From Gemmata sp. (lineage in GTDB: Bacteria; Planctomycetota; Planctomycetia; Gemmatales; Gemmataceae), in NCBI GenBank assembly GCA_025055115.1, contig JANWYJ010000029.1, positions 1 to 64,000 on the forward strand: a stretch of 64,000 nucleotides of DNA. The letters are read 5' to 3'. Position 1 is the first letter of the stretch. The number at the start of each line of letters is the position of its first letter. The position numbers and the translations under genes were made by a program. Positions 36,277 to 45,131 of the stretch are shown in pieces. The notes under the pieces were generated by a model that saw only the letters and a program-made list of their open reading frames with translations, did no database searches and was not told the DNA's origin.

Positions 36277-36621
36277 TTAGTGGCTGGCCACTTGGACATC
36301 CAGGATGGTGTCGAGCCGGGTGATGTGAAAGACTTCATAAATCGCCGGCGCAGCATGGATCAGTTCCAGGTGACCGCCGGCGGCGCGAATCTTGGCGTTG
36401 AGGGTAATGAGCTTGGCCAAAATCACACTCGTGAGCAGAGAGACGTTGGCAAGGTCGATCACAAGATGGGGCGGTTGGCGCTGGGCGGCGAGCGTGTTGA
36501 GCTGCTGGCTGAAAGCTTCGGCATTCGCTTCGACCAGTGCTGTTTGCGGAGGGAAGCGAATGATCGTGGCGTGCGCGTCATCGACCACTTCGAGTTTCAG
36601 TTCGCCAGCGTCCAGTGGCAT
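36277..36621 (-). CDS. STAS-domain protein
   Basis: The 114-residue product from the ATG at 36621 is a single STAS domain of the anti-sigma-factor-antagonist type. The strand LVIDLANVSLLTSVILAKLI holds the region where SpoIIAA carries its phosphorylatable serine; here TS is present, so phosphorylation is possible. The next helix, LNAKIRAAGGHLELI, fits the family. No anti-sigma kinase lies next to it, so its partner is unknown. A start at 36660 would add 13 residues. Confidence 0.85.
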   Translation of the reverse strand: MPLDAGELKLEVVDDAHATIIRFPPQTALVEANAEAFSQQLNTLAAQRQPPHLVIDLANVSLLTSVILAKLITLNAKIRAAGGHLELIHAAPAIYEVFHITRLDTILDVQVASH

Positions 36622-36675
36622 GAGCAAACCCCAGTCCGCGAAGGTCTGAGTGAGGCACACAACGGTGAAGACAAA

Positions 36676-37734
36676 TCAAAACGTCTCCGTCACTATGTGA
36701 TTGTAACCGCTAGCCGGAGCCGAAACAATCAGGGGGGAGCTTTTCAATCGCTGATCCGGTGGTGCTGAATCGTTCAGCAGGAGAAATAGGTCGTCGATGG
36801 TGGTCGCGTGTTTAATGCGGTCGAAGTGGGGGAATTGCCCCACCAAAGCCGCAATGCGAAGCCATTGTTTGAGGCGAGAAACCATCTTCTCGGCTCGCGT
36901 CGGTTGCATTCGCCCTGTCCAATCGACCAGCCGCTGCAGCAACGCGGCCCAGTCTTCCGACGGTTCGGTCCGCTGCGCCGGGCGTGATACCAACCCCAAT
37001 TCCGCAGCTACTTGCCACGCCAGTTGCGGATGGCCGATGGCCCCTCGGCCGAGCATGAAGTGACGGCAGCCGGTGATGTCGCGGCAGCGGCGGAAATCGT
37101 TGAGGGTCCAGATGTCGCCGTTGGCCACCACCGGCAGTGGCAACCGTTTCCGCACGCGGCCAATCGGTTCCCAATCGATCGGCGGTTGATAGCCGGCGAT
37201 GCGCGTGCGCCCGTGGATGGTGATCCACGTCGCCCCCCCTTCGGCCGCCATCATCGCGTTCTCATCAATCGCGTCGGGGCTGTCCCAGCCCAGCCGCAGT
37301 TTGGCGGAAACGGGTATGTGGCGGGGTACGGCCGAGCGAACCGCCGCCACGATGTCGCGAATTCGCCGGGGGTATCGGAGCAAGGCCGCACCGCCATCGT
37401 GCCGGTTGACAGTCTTGGCGGGGCAACCGAAGTTGATGTCGATCGCGGTAACCCCCAATTCCCAGGCGCGACCGGCACTATCCGCCATCCGGGCCGCATC
37501 CCCACCCAGCAATTGCAACTGAACGGGCAGACCGGTGAGCGTCCGGCCACCGTGGGCTAGCTCGGGCATATGCTGGAGAAAAGTCTGCCGCGGCGGAACC
37601 AATTGCGTGATGCGTAGAAACTCGGTCACGGCAAACGAAAACGGCCCCAATTCGCCTTGAACCGCCCGCATGGGCGCATCGGTAACGCCTTCCATCGGAG
37701 CCAAGATCACGGCGGGTCGGCACGGGTCGAGCAT
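36676..37734 (-). CDS. dus: tRNA-dihydrouridine synthase
   Basis: The 352-residue flavoprotein has the Dus N-terminal block VILAPMEGVTDAPMR, the active site INFGCPAKTVNRHDGGAALL with the catalytic cysteine, and the FMN phosphate-binding segments PVVANGDIWTLNDF and FMLGRGAIGHP. It reduces uridines in the tRNA D-loop in the cytoplasm. Similarity is closest by eye to the DusC-like bacterial group, including the C-terminal helical domain. It overlaps nothing and is transcribed alone or with the STAS gene 55 bp downstream. Confidence 0.95.
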   Translation of the reverse strand: MLDPCRPAVILAPMEGVTDAPMRAVQGELGPFSFAVTEFLRITQLVPPRQTFLQHMPELAHGGRTLTGLPVQLQLLGGDAARMADSAGRAWELGVTAIDINFGCPAKTVNRHDGGAALLRYPRRIRDIVAAVRSAVPRHIPVSAKLRLGWDSPDAIDENAMMAAEGGATWITIHGRTRIAGYQPPIDWEPIGRVRKRLPLPVVANGDIWTLNDFRRCRDITGCRHFMLGRGAIGHPQLAWQVAAELGLVSRPAQRTEPSEDWAALLQRLVDWTGRMQPTRAEKMVSRLKQWLRIAALVGQFPHFDRIKHATTIDDLFLLLNDSAPPDQRLKSSPLIVSAPASGYNHIVTETF

Positions 37735-37750
37735 AACTGTCTACAGAATA

Positions 37751-37808
37751 AATGAGAAATACCCAATAGAACAAATGAGAAATACCCAATCGGACTAATG
37801 AGAAAACC
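37751..37808. repeat. 23-bp tandem repeat, 2.5 copies
   Basis: A 23-bp unit starting aatgagaaatacccaa occurs at 37751-37773 and 37774-37796, and a third, partial copy (aatgagaaa) begins at 37797. It lies just upstream of the dus start, in the dus/histidine-kinase spacer. Confidence 0.92.
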
Positions 37809-37958
37809 CCGCGTCCGTCACGGCTGTCACCTAGCGATTCCAGCCGCTGGTGCTTCCGCGTTGGCCCCTGACGGGCCATGGCAGCGGATGGCACGGACTC
37901 CCGCCGCGGGACTACCGTTTCCGACCGTGGTGATAGCGTTAGCCTGGCTCGCCGCGGA

Positions 37959-38708
37959 TCAGGCCGGCTGCCGGCCCTGGGGTTCGTCGGTTCCGGCTGT
38001 GGCGGTGGTGTCAGCCCGGGGTAAGGCAACGGTGAACTTGGTGCCCCGTCCCGGCTCGCTTTGCACTTCAATTGTACCGCCGTGGGCGAGTACGATCTTC
38101 CGCACCGTGGCTAGCCCCAGGCCGCTGCCATCGGGTTTGGTGGTATAGAACGGCCGGAACAGCTTGGGGAGCTGCTCGGCCGGAATGCCCACGCCAGTGT
38201 CGATCACATCCAGATAGACCCGCTCGGGGTCGCTGCGGCCGATGAGCGTCAGCGTGCCGCCCTCGGGCATGGCTTGTTCGGCGTTGAGCATCAGGTTCAA
38301 CAGTGCCTGCTCGAACAGATCGGCATCGAGCCGGACCAGGGGCAATTCGGAGGTCGCAAACCAGTTGATGTCGATATTGCGCTGTTTGGCGGTAGGACCA
38401 AGGAAATCGATGAGGCGGGACACGACCGCTTCGAGGGCCGTGGGCTGCGTGTGCAGCTCGCGCAGCCGGGCGAAGCGCAAAAAGTCATTAGAAAGACCCA
38501 CCAACTTCCGACATTCGTCCGACAACCGGCCTACCCGCTCCAGTGCGCGGCGTTCCCGAGGCGTTTGGGCGTCTTCAAATTCTTCCGCCAACAGTTGCAG
38601 ATTCAACGACAAGGTACTGAGATGATTTTTAATTTCGTGAATGAAGCCGGCGGCCAGTTCCGCAATGTCGGCGGGAAGCGTGGGGTCGTGCCGCGGTGGT
38701 TCCGGCAT
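37959..38708 (-). CDS. Soluble sensor histidine kinase
   Basis: The 249-residue protein from the ATG at 38708 consists of little more than the kinase core. The H-box AAGFIHEIKNHLSTL has the phospho-acceptor H24, and a HATPase_c domain follows with N-box LNLMLNAEQAM, G1 DTGVGIP, F-box LFRPFYTTK and G2 GSGLGL. No membrane segment or PAS domain precedes it, so it is cytoplasmic and takes its signal through a partner. The HExKN variant of the H-box is that of NtrB/ZraS-like kinases, whose partners are often sigma-54 activators. No response regulator gene is adjacent. Confidence 0.92.
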   Translation of the reverse strand: MPEPPRHDPTLPADIAELAAGFIHEIKNHLSTLSLNLQLLAEEFEDAQTPRERRALERVGRLSDECRKLVGLSNDFLRFARLRELHTQPTALEAVVSRLIDFLGPTAKQRNIDINWFATSELPLVRLDADLFEQALLNLMLNAEQAMPEGGTLTLIGRSDPERVYLDVIDTGVGIPAEQLPKLFRPFYTTKPDGSGLGLATVRKIVLAHGGTIEVQSEPGRGTKFTVALPRADTTATAGTDEPQGRQPA

Positions 38709-38789
38709 GGGGGTGATCCTGACGCTCCCCCTCGGAGCGAGCCACCGACCGTCGGTGGACCGCGCCAAGGTAGGATTCGCTCGATCCGT

Positions 38790-38873
38790 TTCCGGATGCT
38801 CCGTTGCTTGACTATCTTTCCGGATGCTCCGTTGCTTGACTGTGCTTCCGGATGCTCCGTTGCTTTACTGTAT
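38790..38873. repeat. 28-bp tandem repeat in three copies
   Basis: Three copies of a 28-bp unit, starting ttccggatgctccgttgctt, stand head to tail at 38790-38817, 38818-38845 and 38846-38873, with a few changes in the last third. Each contains GG and GC exactly ten bases apart with TTGCT, the geometry of a -12 sigma-54 element, but the -24 part is poor. The rest of the spacer 38874-39100 shows no gene. Confidence 0.93.
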
Positions 38874-39100
38874 TGTGTATTGTGTCACCCTCTTGAAAAC
38901 ACCTGCCGGGTTCTAATGCTATCTGCATGCGGTGGCCCCGCTGGTCATGGCCGATTAGCGGGCGGAACCTCACGACCGTTGGCTTGTTCACAGGCCCCTC
39001 GACCGGGCTTGCGGCCAACGGTTGAATATCTCCCTAGGCGGCCCGGCCTCTCCACGGTTGCTCTCCGGGTCTTGGACACGTCCTTCTTCGAGATGGCATT

Positions 39101-40387
39101 ATGGCGACTTCCACACGCGGAAAACTCGGTATTGTCGTCGGCGGTGGCCCTGCTCCGGGCATCAATGGTGTCATCAGTTCCGTGACGATCGAAGCGATCA
39201 ACCGGAATCTGGAAGTGATTGGCATTCGCGATGGCTTCAAGCATCTGGCCGTAGGCGACTATACCCAAGTTCGCCCCCTCACCATTCCCGATGTGGCCCC
39301 CTACTATCAACGCGGCGGTTCGCTGTTGGGTACCAGCCGAACCAATCCCGCCAAAGACCCAGCCCACATGGCCGCGGTCATCGAAGGGCTGAACCAATTG
39401 GGAATTAAGTACTTAGTGACCATCGGCGGCGACGACACCGCCTACAGCGGCTCCCAGGTCTACGCCCATGCCAAAGGAGCCATCAAGGTCGCGCACGTTC
39501 CCAAAACCATCGACAACGACCTGCCGTTACCGCCAGGAATCCCCACGTTTGGCTTCGAAACAGCCCGGCACTATGGCGTGCAAATGGCGCGAAATTTGCA
39601 CGAAGACGCCAAAACCACCTCACGCTGGTACATCGTCGTCAGCATGGGCCGCGCCGCCGGACACCTGGCCCTCGGCATCGGCAAAGCCTCCGCCGCTACC
39701 GTCACCCTCATCGCCGAAGAGCTGAAACACAAAGATGTTACGCTCGAACTCATCTGCGATATCATCATCGGCTCGATGATCAAACGCAAAGCCCAAGGCA
39801 AGGGCTATGGGGTGGCCGTCTTGGCCGAAGGGTTAATGGAACAAATCGGCGAAGAGAAACTCCGCACCATTCTGGAGAAAAACCCTGGCAAATTCGGTAA
39901 CATCGAGGTCGATGCCTTCGGCCACCTCCGCCTCGGCGAAATCGAATTCGGCCGCATGATTCGCACCATGATCGCCGCCCGGCTCAAAGACCTTGGCTTG
40001 AAATTCGACATGATCGACAAAGACCTGGGCTACGAACTCCGTTGCGCCGACCCCATCCCCTTCGACGCCGAATACACCCGGAACCTGGGCTATGGGGCGG
40101 TGAAGTTCCTGCTGTCCCCCGAAGCAGAACACAACGGTGTCGTCATCACCTTCGTCGGCGGCAGTATGGTTCCGCGACCGTTCCCCGAAATGATCGACCC
40201 CGTCACCAAAAAGATGCGCACACGGTTGGTCGACATTAGCGGCGAAAATTACGAAGTTGCCCGCCGCTATATGATTCGTCTCGAACAGAGCGACTTTGAC
40301 GACCCCGCGCGGCTCGAACGCCTCGCCGCGGTCGTTAAAATGGAGCCGACTCAATTCCGCCAACGCTTCGAGTACATTGTCCGCTGA
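39101..40387 (+). CDS. Phosphofructokinase, PPi-dependent type by sequence
   Basis: The 428-residue protein has the PFK folds: N-terminal GIVVGGGPAPGINGVI, GGDDT at residues 109-113, the catalytic PKTIDND at 134-140 and VVSMGRAAGHLAL for substrate binding. In ATP-dependent enzymes the second residue after GG is glycine; the aspartate here (GGDD) is the mark of diphosphate-dependent PFKs, as is the lysine in PKTIDND. It would interconvert fructose 6-phosphate and fructose 1,6-bisphosphate reversibly. The gene stands alone. Confidence 0.92.
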   Translation: MATSTRGKLGIVVGGGPAPGINGVISSVTIEAINRNLEVIGIRDGFKHLAVGDYTQVRPLTIPDVAPYYQRGGSLLGTSRTNPAKDPAHMAAVIEGLNQLGIKYLVTIGGDDTAYSGSQVYAHAKGAIKVAHVPKTIDNDLPLPPGIPTFGFETARHYGVQMARNLHEDAKTTSRWYIVVSMGRAAGHLALGIGKASAATVTLIAEELKHKDVTLELICDIIIGSMIKRKAQGKGYGVAVLAEGLMEQIGEEKLRTILEKNPGKFGNIEVDAFGHLRLGEIEFGRMIRTMIAARLKDLGLKFDMIDKDLGYELRCADPIPFDAEYTRNLGYGAVKFLLSPEAEHNGVVITFVGGSMVPRPFPEMIDPVTKKMRTRLVDISGENYEVARRYMIRLEQSDFDDPARLERLAAVVKMEPTQFRQRFEYIVR

Positions 40388-40418
40388 ACCGATCGATCAC
40401 CCCTACACCCCGGCTCGA

Positions 40419-40462
40419 GGGATAAACTCCTGCCGGGGAAGGGATAAACTCCTGCCGGGGAA
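40419..40462. repeat. Exact 22-bp tandem repeat
   Basis: A 22-bp unit starting gggataaactcctgccgggg is present at 40419-40440 and again at 40441-40462 without a change. It lies 30 bp after the phosphofructokinase stop. Confidence 0.93.
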
Positions 40463-40624
40463 GGGAATGATACAACGACTGCCGACTCTCCACGGCTTGC
40501 GACCCCCCGCCCACACCGCCGGTGTTCCCCTGTCTGTATCGCTCAATGCCTCTGTTTGGCTCAATGCCGGTCCCGTGGTCTATTACGTGTCGTTAGGGCG
40601 GTGGTGATCGGCGGCCTCGTGGAG

Positions 40625-40738
40625 GGTATGGCTCATGCCAGCCCCCCTGGTGTATTGCGCGTGTGAAGACTGCGAGCATAAACGACGTGGCCAAGGCAGC
40701 AAGGTATGGCTCATGCCAGCCCCCTGGTGTATTGCGCG
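40625..40738. repeat. 36/37-bp direct repeat with 41-bp interval
   Basis: The copies at 40625-40661 and 40703-40738 share a sequence starting ggtatggctcatgccagccc and differ only by one base in a C run. The interval between them is unrelated. No gene is seen anywhere in the spacer 40388-40955. Confidence 0.93.
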
Positions 40739-40955
40739 GGTCGCCAAAGCGTGGGGATCGGGTTCACTTTTGCTCGTCCATCCTGGGGCGGCCTGTGGTG
40801 TTATAATCATCAGGCGATCGCTTGATCTTTGGCAGTCCCACACCCGTGGCTGTGGGGCCGACGGCGACCCGCCGCCGACGCGCAACAACCCCACAGCCGC
40901 GGCGCCGGCTCAGTCGCGGCGGGGTCGGGTGTATTGTCAAGCTGTTCGTGTCGTG

Positions 40956-41927
40956 TCAGTGCGTTTGCAGGCCAGCGATGACGTATTCCAAGAATTCCTT
41001 GGCCCGCTTGGCGAGGGCATCAACGGCTTGCGGTTGGTCGGGTCGCGGTAAGAGTGGGGCGGAAATATTCTCGCAGGCCAGCGGCATCGTCAGGCCGGTG
41101 AAGGCGACGGGGTGAAGCAGTTTGTAATGGTCGATTTCGCCAAACCCGGGGCCGCAGTCTTCGTCTTTGGGCCAATTGCGGTGGTCCTTAATGCAGAAAC
41201 TCCGCACTTCGCTCGCACAGCGTTGGATGTCGGGAATGGGATCTTGGTTGAGATAATCGAGGACGTTGCCGGCATCGTAATTCACCTTCACATTCGGATG
41301 ATCGACTTCCTTGGTGATGGCCGCGCACGCCTCGCCCGTGCCGGTTTCCCCACCGTGTTGCTTCACCACAATCATTACATTGTGATCTTTGGCGATCGGG
41401 CCGAGTTGTTGGAAACGCTCAATCCATAGTTTGCGATTGCCACCTTTGGTGTGGCCGAAGGTGAGAAGTTGGGGAATGCCTGCGGCGGCCGCTTGCTTGA
41501 TCCGCTGGATGTGAACCTCCAGGCCGTCTTTGGCTTCGGGATATACGCCGCTGAACATCATGATCGGTTCCAGCCCCCGATCGCGGCATTGCTTGGCCAG
41601 TTCCTTGGCGCGTTCGGGCGGTGCATCTTTGGCGATCACCGGCACGGTTTGGCCGTTTTCGTTGTGCGTGGTTCCCCACGCGACAAACTTGTAACCGGCG
41701 GATTGAATGCCTTCCAACGCCCGACTGAAGGAGAAACGGGCGTAGGGAAGGGTCATGCAGGCAATTTGGAACTGCGTGGGCTTCGCATCAGGCTTCGCAT
41801 TAGTCTGCGCAGGCGCAGTCAATACGCGGCGGAAAGCCGGGGCGGATGCATTGGTGGCGCTGGCGGAGGCACAGCGCAAGGCCAACGGTGCGGTGGTGGC
41901 CGTACCTAAGAATGTGCGTCGGTTCAT
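40956..41927 (-). CDS. Exported TIM-barrel sugar phosphate isomerase/epimerase
   Basis: I start at the ATG at 41927, where a Tat-type leader begins (MNRRTFLGTATTAPLAL); the frame upstream is open but not protein-like. The 323-residue product is an AP-endonuclease-2-like TIM barrel: LEPIMMFSGVYPEAKDG, IVVKQHGGETGTGEACAAIT, VNYDAGNVLDYLNQDP and the metal-site region FCIKDHRNWPKDEDCG with GFGEIDH. Proteins like this are abundant in planctomycetes and act on sugars or inositols outside the cytoplasm; the substrate is unknown. Confidence 0.9.
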   Translation of the reverse strand: MNRRTFLGTATTAPLALRCASASATNASAPAFRRVLTAPAQTNAKPDAKPTQFQIACMTLPYARFSFSRALEGIQSAGYKFVAWGTTHNENGQTVPVIAKDAPPERAKELAKQCRDRGLEPIMMFSGVYPEAKDGLEVHIQRIKQAAAAGIPQLLTFGHTKGGNRKLWIERFQQLGPIAKDHNVMIVVKQHGGETGTGEACAAITKEVDHPNVKVNYDAGNVLDYLNQDPIPDIQRCASEVRSFCIKDHRNWPKDEDCGPGFGEIDHYKLLHPVAFTGLTMPLACENISAPLLPRPDQPQAVDALAKRAKEFLEYVIAGLQTH

Positions 41928-42097
41928 CGGAGCAGTCTCGCAGGAGCAAGGTTGGCGATGCCTCAGGATTGTAACCCGTCGGGACGATGAAGGGAAAACA
42001 TCTTCGGGATAGTTCTCATCCCACAACGACGGCTCTTTCGTCACAGCCACTTGTTGGTTAGGGTAATATGGCCGTTCGATCAACACGGGCGACATCC

Positions 42098-43276
42098 ATG
42101 AACGAACTATCGGACTATGCCGACCATCTCGCGTTGGCCCTCGTTCCAGGTTTGGGGCCGAAATTGACCGCAGCGTTGTTGGCCCACTTTGGTTCAGCCA
42201 AGGCCGCGCTGCAAGCGACCGCGGCCGAGTTGATGGCCATTCCGCACATCGGTGAGAAACTGGCCCATGCCTTCGCCCGCGCACTGCGCCAGGTGGATAT
42301 TCGCCAGGAAGTCGCACTGCTGCAGCAACACGGCGTGCGTCCGGTGCCGTTGGGTTCGCCGGAGTATCCGCCACCGCTGGCGGCGATCCCGGCCCCACCA
42401 CCGCTGTTGTACTGCCGCGGGCAGTGGATCGATTCCGACATCAACGCGATCGGGGTTGTGGGTTCCCGCCACTGCACTCCCTACGGCCGCCGCATGACCG
42501 AACAACTGGTTCGCGATCTGTGCCACGCCGGTTTCACGATTGTTTCTGGGCTGGCGCGTGGTATCGACGGCATCGCGCACCGGGCGGCGCTCGCCGCGGG
42601 GGGGCGAACGATCGCGGTACTCGCGGGGGGATTATCCGCCATTTATCCACCCGAACACACCGAGTTGGCGCACCAGATCGCTCAATGCGGCGTGATTTTC
42701 AGCGAAACGCCCATGACGGTAGCCCCGCAACCGGGAATGTTCCCCGCGCGGAATCGTATCATCAGTGGTTTGAGTCGCGCGGTCATTGTGGTGGAAGCGA
42801 ACACCAAAAGCGGTGCTTTGATCACCGCAACGCACGCCGGTGAGCAAGGGCGTGAAGTGTTCGCCGTCCCTGGGCCGGCCGATAGCCCAGCGAGTGCCGG
42901 CTGCCACGAACTGATCCGCCAGGGGGCGCGGTTGGTTCGCCATGCCGCCGATGTCATCGACGATCTCAAAAGCCTCCCGTTGGGCGATTTTCCATCAGTG
43001 CCCCCCGCGTCAGTACCTTCTCACCCCAGCCCAACGCATCTCTTTGCCGATGTCGCGGGGAACGCTCAGGCGGACGTGGCCACGCCCGTACCGCCGCGAC
43101 CGGCCCTCGATCCCCATCAGCAACGTCTCTATGATGCCTTGGCGACCCCGCGGCATTCCGATGAATTGGTTCGGGAATTGGGCGTTTCGGTCAGTGAATT
43201 GACCGGTCTATTGTTTCAGTTGGAATTGAAAAAACTCGTACGCAAACTCCCCGGCAATTTCTACGAACGACGCTGA
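42098..43276 (+). CDS. dprA: DNA processing protein DprA
   Basis: The 392-residue protein (ATG at 42098; an upstream ATG at 42068 is possible) has a helix-hairpin-helix-like N-terminus (LVPGLGPKLTAALLAHFGSA, HIGEKLAHAF), the Rossmann-like DprA core with VVGSRHCTPYGRRMTEQL, SGLARGIDGIAHRAAL and FPARNRIISGLSRAVIVVEA, and a C-terminal winged helix. DprA loads RecA onto incoming single-stranded DNA during transformation. The gene diverges from the isomerase gene. Confidence 0.95.
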   Translation: MNELSDYADHLALALVPGLGPKLTAALLAHFGSAKAALQATAAELMAIPHIGEKLAHAFARALRQVDIRQEVALLQQHGVRPVPLGSPEYPPPLAAIPAPPPLLYCRGQWIDSDINAIGVVGSRHCTPYGRRMTEQLVRDLCHAGFTIVSGLARGIDGIAHRAALAAGGRTIAVLAGGLSAIYPPEHTELAHQIAQCGVIFSETPMTVAPQPGMFPARNRIISGLSRAVIVVEANTKSGALITATHAGEQGREVFAVPGPADSPASAGCHELIRQGARLVRHAADVIDDLKSLPLGDFPSVPPASVPSHPSPTHLFADVAGNAQADVATPVPPRPALDPHQQRLYDALATPRHSDELVRELGVSVSELTGLLFQLELKKLVRKLPGNFYERR

Positions 43277-43309
43277 ACGATGCCCGATGGCCGTGCCACC
43301 GGCCCCTCC

Positions 43310-43339
43310 ATCACCCGTCATTCATATCACCCGTCATTC
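43310..43339. repeat. 14-bp direct repeat after dprA
   Basis: The sequence atcacccgtcattc is found at 43310-43323 and 43326-43339, two bases apart. It lies in the same spacer as the following longer repeat. Confidence 0.85.
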
Positions 43340-43360
43340 GCCGAGGGTGGCTAGCGCCGG

Positions 43361-43460
43361 GCGGTACCGAGGCGACGATGGGGCCGCGGCCCGTGCATCA
43401 TCTCCCTGATGGCCCCAGTGAACTCAGCGCTGAGCGGTACCGAGGCGACGATGGGGCCGC
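43361..43460. repeat. Exact 27-bp direct repeat, 73 bp apart
   Basis: A 27-bp sequence beginning gcggtaccgaggcgacgatg is found at 43361-43387 and again, identically, at 43434-43460. The second copy ends 18 bp before the start of the membrane protein gene, which has no ordinary ribosome binding site. Confidence 0.92.
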
Positions 43461-43478
43461 AACCCGTACAACAACAGC

Positions 43479-45092
43479 ATGAAGTTCTGGCGCTTTGGCG
43501 AAATGATTCTCTGCGCCGCTGCGTTTGCCCTGGCGCATACGCAATCGCCGCTGTATTATTCCAATCAGAATCAGTATTTCCTGCACGGGGCAGCACAGGC
43601 CGGCTATGGGCACCTGGCGAACGATTGGCTCGCCAACACCCGTGATCCAACACCCGTCTTTTCGTGGTTGGTGGCCGCGATTTACCGCTACGATCCGTGG
43701 GGGCTTCAACCGGCGTATTTTGGGCTGCTGATGGTGTACTTTGGGGCCGCATGGGCCTTGGCGTTGGCGGTGCCGGGTTTTGTGCCGACACGTTCGGCCC
43801 GGTGGGCTTTTGCCGCCGTGTTCACTCTGACGCATGCGGCGATTGTGCGCGTGGCTTCCATTCAACTGACGAGTGTCGATTATCCGTGGTACGGGCAAGC
43901 GGGGTTGGCCGCACAGTATATGCTGGGGCCGGGGATTCAGCCATCGGCATTCGGGGTACTTTTGTTGGTTGCTGTCGCGGTGTACGCCCGGGGTGGCTCG
44001 CCGGTAGTCGCTGCGGCCATCGCAGCGGCCGCGTGTGTTTTTCATGCTACCTACTTGCTTCCGGCGGCGTTATTGATCAGTGGCTTTCTGATCGCCTCAT
44101 GGTTGGCAACGCGGGATGTGCGGTTAATTGCCGGTATGGCGGCGGCGGCCTCGTTGTTCGGTTCAGTGGGCTGTGTGAATGCCCTGCATGTGCTCCATTC
44201 TCCCGGGGCTGATGCCGCTGAAGCGCTGCGGATTTTGGTTGAAGTGCGGATTCCCCATCATTGTGTGGTGTCGCGGTGGTTCGATGCGATCGCGGCCTGG
44301 CAAATCGTGTGGATGGGGATCGGTGGGTATTTCCTTCGCCGTCAGCCGTTAGGCTGGGCGTTGTGCATCGCGGCCAGCGGCGGCTTGCTCCTGACGGGGC
44401 TACAGCTCGCAACCGGCAGCTACGCGTTGGCCTTGGCGTTTCCGTGGCGGATTTCGGTATTGTTGGTTCCCGTGGCGACCATCGTTGTGGCGGCCCAACT
44501 GGCCGCGCGGTGGCCACGCGGTGGGGGGGGCGATGCGGTTGCGGCCACGCTGCTATTGGCGTTGGCCCTCAGCGGGGTGGTGGTGATGCTGTTGGGCTGG
44601 GGCTACCAAATGGCGGCGGACGAAGAACCTCTGTATGCCTATCTGCGGCAAACCGCCGGGCCGCAGGATGTGTACCTGGTTCCGGTGAGTTTCCCGAAAG
44701 TGGGCAGTGGCCGAGGGGCGGTGTCGAACACGTTTCGGCCACCGCCACGGGCCGAGCCAGGCACGAATCAAATCCCCGTCGATCTGCAGCGTTTCCGGCT
44801 GGCCTCCGGAGCGTGTTTGTACGTCGATTTCAAATCCATTCCCTATTCCGCGGCCGAAGTATTGGAATGGTATCGGCGGATGCAGTTTGCCAGTTCTTTG
44901 ACCACCACCGACCGCTGGCATTCTCCGGGAATAGTTGCGGAACTGAAACGGGAAGGGATTACGCATGTCGTCTGGCCACGGTCGAAACCACTGGTGGTCG
45001 ATGGTCTTGAACTAATGTATATCGATGCGGCTTATGCGGTCTACCGGGTCAATGGAGCGGTCGAGCGAACTGCCGTGCGATCCGGTTCGTAG
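43479..45092 (+). CDS. Polytopic membrane protein of unknown function
   Basis: The 537-residue protein has about nine or ten hydrophobic segments between residues 8 and 385 and a soluble C-terminal domain of about 140 residues. The pattern, with HTQSPLYYSNQNQYFLHG near the N-terminus, resembles a planctomycete family annotated only as a domain of unknown function; the layout recalls lipid-linked-sugar glycosyltransferases of the GT-C kind, but I cannot point to a catalytic motif. It is followed after 39 bp by a DUF1559-like gene in the same direction. Confidence 0.75.
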   Translation: MKFWRFGEMILCAAAFALAHTQSPLYYSNQNQYFLHGAAQAGYGHLANDWLANTRDPTPVFSWLVAAIYRYDPWGLQPAYFGLLMVYFGAAWALALAVPGFVPTRSARWAFAAVFTLTHAAIVRVASIQLTSVDYPWYGQAGLAAQYMLGPGIQPSAFGVLLLVAVAVYARGGSPVVAAAIAAAACVFHATYLLPAALLISGFLIASWLATRDVRLIAGMAAAASLFGSVGCVNALHVLHSPGADAAEALRILVEVRIPHHCVVSRWFDAIAAWQIVWMGIGGYFLRRQPLGWALCIAASGGLLLTGLQLATGSYALALAFPWRISVLLVPVATIVVAAQLAARWPRGGGGDAVAATLLLALALSGVVVMLLGWGYQMAADEEPLYAYLRQTAGPQDVYLVPVSFPKVGSGRGAVSNTFRPPPRAEPGTNQIPVDLQRFRLASGACLYVDFKSIPYSAAEVLEWYRRMQFASSLTTTDRWHSPGIVAELKREGITHVVWPRSKPLVVDGLELMYIDAAYAVYRVNGAVERTAVRSGS

Positions 45093-45131
45093 ATGAAATG
45101 AGCTATTGCGGTTTGGGATTGATGGTGAGGA

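Larger units (their letters stand above)
40388..40955. other. Repeat-rich spacer without a gene
   Basis: This spacer of 568 bp lies between the convergent phosphofructokinase and isomerase genes. Apart from the two repeat sets listed separately I see no coding potential, tRNA or clear terminator. Confidence 0.6.

Noticed and set aside
40956-42401. Longer start for the TIM-barrel isomerase
   Set aside because: The 158 extra codons are Arg/Pro-rich, run over the dprA promoter and start, and bury the Tat leader.
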